DNA from: an uncultured Clostridia bacterium
GTDB taxonomy: Bacteria; Bacillota_A; Clostridia; Oscillospirales; Oscillospiraceae
Direction: 5' to 3'
Length of the DNA stretch: 16,677 nucleotides
Assembly: GCA_946410505.1 (NCBI GenBank)
Contig: CAMKAP010000015.1
Span: 1-16,677 of the forward strand
A program made the translations under genes and the position numbers. Each line of letters begins with the position of its first letter. The stretch's first letter is position 1. Below are positions 13,950 to 16,677 of this stretch, piece by piece. The notes under the pieces were generated by a model. That model searched no databases. It had not been told where the DNA came from and worked only from the letters and a program-made list of their open reading frames with translations.

Positions 13950-13994
13950 TGCATTTCCTCCATTCTATGGGAATAGACGTGGTGCTACGAGCAA

Positions 13995-14024
13995 ATAATA
14001 CAACTTCTTTGGGTTTTCGTCAAG
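13995..14024 (-). promoter_or_regulatory. Promoter of the zinc-ribbon/Ig-like gene
   Basis: On the - strand: TTGACG (14024-14019), 17-base spacer, TATTAT (13995-14000 on + coordinates), about 45 bases before the start codon. Both boxes match the sigma-A consensus at five of six positions. Confidence 0.8.
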
Positions 14025-14114
14025 TGTTCCGGACCCCCAGGGGACTTGTTTTCCACTGTTTTTTGGTCGAAATTCCCCACTTTGACATCATTTTTGCGAC
14101 GAAACTAAGAAAGT

Positions 14115-15086
14115 TTAAGATTTATGCTCCGCTTTTTCCGCTTCCCATGTGCGCTCGGAAATGATGTAGCGGGGCCGCTGTTTGGTTTCCAGATAGATCT
14201 TGCCGATGTATTCGCCGATGATGCCGAGGCAGATGAGCTGAACGCCGGAGACAAAGCAGACAATGCATGTCATGCAGGCCCAGCCGGCCACGCTTTTGCC
14301 GCAGAGAGCGGTGATCAGCGCCCAGAGAACACCGAGAAAGCTCACCAGCGCTACGATGAGGCCGAAACCGGTGATGAGCTGCAGGGGCTTGACGGAGAGG
14401 CTGGTGATCCCGTCCACCGCCAGGGCGATCATCTTGCGCAGAGGGTAGTGGCTCTCGCCGGCCAGCCGCTCCGCGCGATCATAGGTAACCGTCGTGCTCT
14501 TGAATCCCACCAGCGGCACCAGCCCGCGCAGAAAGAGATTGACCTCTTTGAAATTGGCAAACTCTTTGAGCACCCGGGCGCTGATGAGCCGGTAGTCGGC
14601 GTGGTTGTAGACCACCTCGGCCCCCATGGCTGCGAGGAACTTATAAAAGCTCTGGGCGGTAAAGCGCTTGAAGAAGGTGTCGGTCCGGCGGCTGGCCCGC
14701 ACGCCGTAAACCACGTCACAGCCATCCAGATAGGCGTCTACCATTTTGTCCATGGCGTCGATGTCGTCCTGTCCGTCGCAGTCGATGGAAATGGTGATGT
14801 CGCAGCGGTCCATGGCCTCCATCAGCCCCGCCAGGACCGCGTTCTGGTGCCCGCGGTTGCGGCTCTGGGCGATGCCCAGAAAGTGGGGATCGGAGGCAGC
14901 CAGCTCCCGGATGATCTCCCAGGTGCCGTCACGGCTGCCGTCATTGACGAAGAGCACGCGGCTGTCATCGCTGATCTTGCCCAGGTCGCGCAGAGTTTTC
15001 AGCTTTTCCAGAAAAAGCGGCGCGGTGATGGGCAGCACTTCCTGCTCATTATAGCAGGGGACCACAATGTACAATACAGGTTTCAT
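14115..15086 (-). CDS. GtrB/DPM1-type family 2 glycosyltransferase
   Basis: Membrane enzyme expected to transfer a sugar from a nucleotide donor to a polyprenyl phosphate, feeding wall or surface glycan decoration. It has 323 residues when started at the ATG at 15086, which has GAGGAG 5 bases upstream; a GTG two codons earlier abuts the SD and is unlikely. The GT-A domain shows 'VVPCYNEQEVLP' (8-19), 'VNDGSRDGT' (47-55), 'QSRNRGHQNA' (74-83), the metal-binding DxD at Asp102-x-Asp104 followed by GQDD, and 'SFYKFLAAMG'. Two membrane helices lie at about 236-262 and 268-294 with 'GEYIGKIYLETKQRPRYI', the GtrB/YfdH-type ending. It begins 9 bases after the HAD phosphatase stop, so the two are co-transcribed. 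Donor and acceptor are unknown. Confidence 0.9.
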   Translation of the reverse strand: MKPVLYIVVPCYNEQEVLPITAPLFLEKLKTLRDLGKISDDSRVLFVNDGSRDGTWEIIRELAASDPHFLGIAQSRNRGHQNAVLAGLMEAMDRCDITISIDCDGQDDIDAMDKMVDAYLDGCDVVYGVRASRRTDTFFKRFTAQSFYKFLAAMGAEVVYNHADYRLISARVLKEFANFKEVNLFLRGLVPLVGFKSTTVTYDRAERLAGESHYPLRKMIALAVDGITSLSVKPLQLITGFGLIVALVSFLGVLWALITALCGKSVAGWACMTCIVCFVSGVQLICLGIIGEYIGKIYLETKQRPRYIISERTWEAEKAEHKS

Positions 15087-15095
15087 GGGCACTCC

Positions 15096-15746
15096 TCAAT
15101 TCAAAAATGCGGCGAATTCCTCTACGGTCTTGAAATAGTTTGCACAGTTTTGGCGCATAAAGGCTTCAATGAAGGCAATGTCGTTGGACCAGCCCACGCC
15201 CGCGAAGTTCACCCCGCAGGCGGCGGCCATGTCATAGCCGGGTTTCAGATCGTCGATCATCAGCAGGTCGCGGGGAGAGAGCGCGAAGCGGCGCATGATC
15301 TCCTCCAGAGGCCAGGCGTGGGGCTTCCGGCGCTCGGGCGGCTGCTCCCAGCCGTAGACCGCGTCCGGGACAGGCAGGCCGTTTGCAGCATAGTCGCGCA
15401 GAATGTTGTCGTCAAAGGAGTGGGACACCACGCACACAAGGCCGCCCTCGGCCTTCTGACGCTCCATGATCTCCCGGATGCCGGAATAGACGGCGGGAAT
15501 GTGATCCTTCACGTATTCGCGCCAGAATCTCCATTCCACATCCAGCATGGCGTCGTCCATGCCGTATTCCTCCCGGCACATGGGCAGAAAGCCGGGATCG
15601 AAATTCTTGATGAAGTAGTCCTCCAGCGTGCAGACTCTTCCGGGGAGGTAAAGGTCCAGAAAGGCCTGAAAGCTGGGGTGATGGATGGTGGCGGTGCTGT
15701 TGACCACGGTGTCGTCATGGTCAAAGACCAGGCATTTGTATCGCAT
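15096..15746 (-). CDS. HAD-superfamily phosphatase (phosphoglycolate-phosphatase-like)
   Basis: Cytosolic hydrolase of 216 residues. The HAD motifs are all present: motif I FDHDDTVVNS with nucleophile Asp9 and Asp11, motif II VVSHS (Ser108), motif III Lys141 (RRKPHAWP), motif IV LLMIDDLKPG (Asp165/Asp166). The helical stretch between motifs I and II (about 20-95) is a C1 cap, as in phosphoglycolate and beta-phosphoglucomutase-type phosphatases. The substrate cannot be inferred. The SD before the ATG is modest (GAGGACAGG). It is the first gene of a unit with the glycosyltransferase; a role in sugar-phosphate turnover for that enzyme is possible but unproven. Confidence 0.88.
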   Translation of the reverse strand: MRYKCLVFDHDDTVVNSTATIHHPSFQAFLDLYLPGRVCTLEDYFIKNFDPGFLPMCREEYGMDDAMLDVEWRFWREYVKDHIPAVYSGIREIMERQKAEGGLVCVVSHSFDDNILRDYAANGLPVPDAVYGWEQPPERRKPHAWPLEEIMRRFALSPRDLLMIDDLKPGYDMAAACGVNFAGVGWSNDIAFIEAFMRQNCANYFKTVEEFAAFLN

Positions 15747-15776
15747 CCTGTCCTCACATAATCATTGCTCTTTCAA

Positions 15777-15841
15777 AAAACAAGGTCGGCGGTCGATGTG
15801 CCCGCACAGGCGCGGACACATCGACTTCGCGGCCTTGTTTT
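15777..15841 (-). terminator. Large hairpin terminator of the GTPase gene
   Basis: A long near-palindrome: AAAACAAGG (15777-15785) pairs with CCTTGTTTT (15833-15841), then CG-rich pairs and GTCGATGTG against CACATCGAC, with a small inner CCGC/GCGG stem. On the - strand it follows the stop of the GTPase gene by 4 bases and runs into TTGTTTTTTG. No promoter for the HAD gene is obvious in the 30 bases remaining before its start, so some read-through is possible. Confidence 0.75.
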
Positions 15842-15845
15842 GACG

Positions 15846-16677
15846 TCAATAGAAGGTTGCCACATCCTGCGCCGGAGCGGGGCAGGGCTCGGAACTCACA
15901 TAAGTGAGCACGGGGCCGCGCTTGCCGTAGGCGCGGTTGAACTTGAAGTTGATCTTCGCGGTCAGAATCATCCAGGTATCATCCTGGATCTGATCGGCGT
16001 GGTCCCACTGGCAGACCAGCGCGGCAAACTGAATGTCCTCCACACAGCAGGTCATCACATGGCGGCCTACCACAAAGGTGTGGGCGGGCAGCTTCTGGCG
16101 CACCAGAGCGCGGCACTTGAAGCGCACGGTCTTGCCCTCGTACTTCTTGGGCTCCTCGCTCATGTCGCGGTACCAGAGGGCGTAGTCCTCCTCGCCGATC
16201 TCCACGATGGGAGCGTTCAGGTCGAAGGGCAGGGGGTCCTGTATGTCGTCGTATTCCACCTGTCCGCTGGGGGACTCGTAGGCGATGTCGGCCCGGCGGG
16301 AGGCGCCGCGCACGATCTTGTGGAAGGCCATCTTGTCCATATCGGGGGTGAAACGGTTGAAGACCACCAGCTCGCAGCTCTTGAGCTTGTCGTAGACCAG
16401 CTGACGCATATTGCTGTTGTAGCTGAGAAAGCTGCCGGCGTCGGCGAACATGAACTCCTGATAGACCACCCAGTTTTCCGGCATGGCCTGATACAGAGCG
16501 TCCAGCAGCCACATGCCGTTGTACTCCAGCACCACGCGCTCGCAGCGGGTCTCCGCCGCCAGACGCATCAGGTTCGGCGTGTTGAGCTGGCTCTGGTCTT
16601 CAATGACGCGGATGAGCACGCTGGGATCGGCGAACTGATCGGGGGCGTATTCCTCCTCGCCCTCCTCGCAGACGAGC
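15846..16677 (-). CDS. CobW-like GTPase fused to a TIGR03943/DUF1980-type domain, N terminus off the window
   Basis: The reading frame is open to the edge (it begins LVCEEGEEEYAPDQFADPSV), so only the last 276 residues are seen; a GTG at 16619 is internal. The first part resembles the second half of a CobW/HypB/UreG-type nucleotide-binding domain: 'RVVLEYNGMWLLDALYQ', 'VVYQEFMFADAGSFLSYNSNMRQLV' and 'SCELVVFNRFTPDMDKMAFHKIVR', where NR stands at the place of the usual NKxD. The last ~100 residues ('YEGKTVRFKCRALVRQ...HTFVVGRHVMTCCVEDIQFAALVC') match the C-terminal domain of the TIGR03943/DUF1980 membrane protein family, including the conserved R-x-x-M-T-C-C. Metal handling together with a permease neighbour outside the window is a reasonable guess. 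Domain names are from memory of the families and unchecked. Confidence 0.75.
   Translation of the reverse strand, partial: LVCEEGEEEYAPDQFADPSVLIRVIEDQSQLNTPNLMRLAAETRCERVVLEYNGMWLLDALYQAMPENWVVYQEFMFADAGSFLSYNSNMRQLVYDKLKSCELVVFNRFTPDMDKMAFHKIVRGASRRADIAYESPSGQVEYDDIQDPLPFDLNAPIVEIGEEDYALWYRDMSEEPKKYEGKTVRFKCRALVRQKLPAHTFVVGRHVMTCCVEDIQFAALVCQWDHADQIQDDTWMILTAKINFKFNRAYGKRGPVLTYVSSEPCPAPAQDVATFY

Noticed and set aside
13278..13976. + strand reading frame opposite the zinc-ribbon/Ig-like gene
   Set aside because: The - strand gene has a promoter, SD, terminator and Cys motifs; the + strand frame has none.
14030..14045. Small palindrome GACCCCCAGGGGAC-like as an operator
   Set aside because: Short, imperfect, and upstream of the promoter without any partner or second copy.
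14124..15761. Long + strand reading frame (545 codons) opposite the glycosyltransferase and HAD genes
   Set aside because: It is the antisense shadow of two clearly recognised genes in GC-rich DNA; its translation is low-complexity and rich in H, G, V and Q with no family pattern.

Overview
The window looks like chromosomal DNA of a GC-rich, low-motility-type gut Clostridia member (Oscillospiraceae/Ruminococcaceae-like; an inference, not a search result). Grounds: strong GGAGG ribosome binding sites throughout, sigma-A style promoters (TTGACA/TTGACG, 17-base spacers), a CUT1 sugar-uptake locus without its own ATPase, a BlaI/M56 pair, and a Tn916-like clostridial integrase beside a tRNA.

Left part (1-9400, all + strand): a carbohydrate uptake and degradation locus. 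It holds the 3' part of a sugar-binding protein and two permeases (system 1), then a second complete set of lipoprotein-type binding protein, long MalF-type permease and MalG-type permease (system 2, maltodextrin/Mdx-like), then a cytoplasmic GH13 alpha-glycosidase and a LacI-family regulator. System 2 to the regulator (3144-9400) is tightly packed and reads as one operon with a good promoter at 3069-3097. A palindrome (GAAAGCGCTTTC, 3046-3057) and a near copy (2980-2991) upstream are the likely operators of the LacI protein. Each binding-protein gene is followed by a perfect hairpin before its permease genes, a layout that usually raises binding-protein expression over the permeases. The imported oligosaccharides would be cut by the GH13 enzyme; the ATPase must come from elsewhere (MsmX-like).

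Middle (9401-12931, + strand): a terminator, then a promoter carrying two tandem inverted repeats that suit a BlaI-type repressor, then a BlaI/MecI-family repressor and an M56 (BlaR1-like) membrane metalloprotease. The M56 gene does not end normally. It continues in frame into the core-binding and catalytic domains of a tyrosine integrase whose N-terminal part is missing, giving a 1006-residue fusion ORF. The integrase end faces the 3' end of a tRNA-Val(GAC) gene on the other strand, so this looks like the scar of a tRNA-targeted integrative element that deleted most of itself. This is the most unusual thing in the window.

Right part (12932-16677, genes on the - strand): tRNA-Val(GAC) with a clear promoter and terminator; a zinc-ribbon/one-TM/Ig-like hypothetical protein with its own promoter and terminator; a two-gene unit of HAD phosphatase and GtrB-type glycosyltransferase; and, running off the window, a CobW-like GTPase joined to a TIGR03943/DUF1980-like C-terminal domain, ended by a large hairpin terminator.

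I saw no CRISPR array, rRNA, intact insertion sequence or replication origin. I did not find a clear, wholly new system; the M56-integrase fusion, the operator pair of the BlaI unit and the GTPase-DUF1980 protein are the points to follow up.
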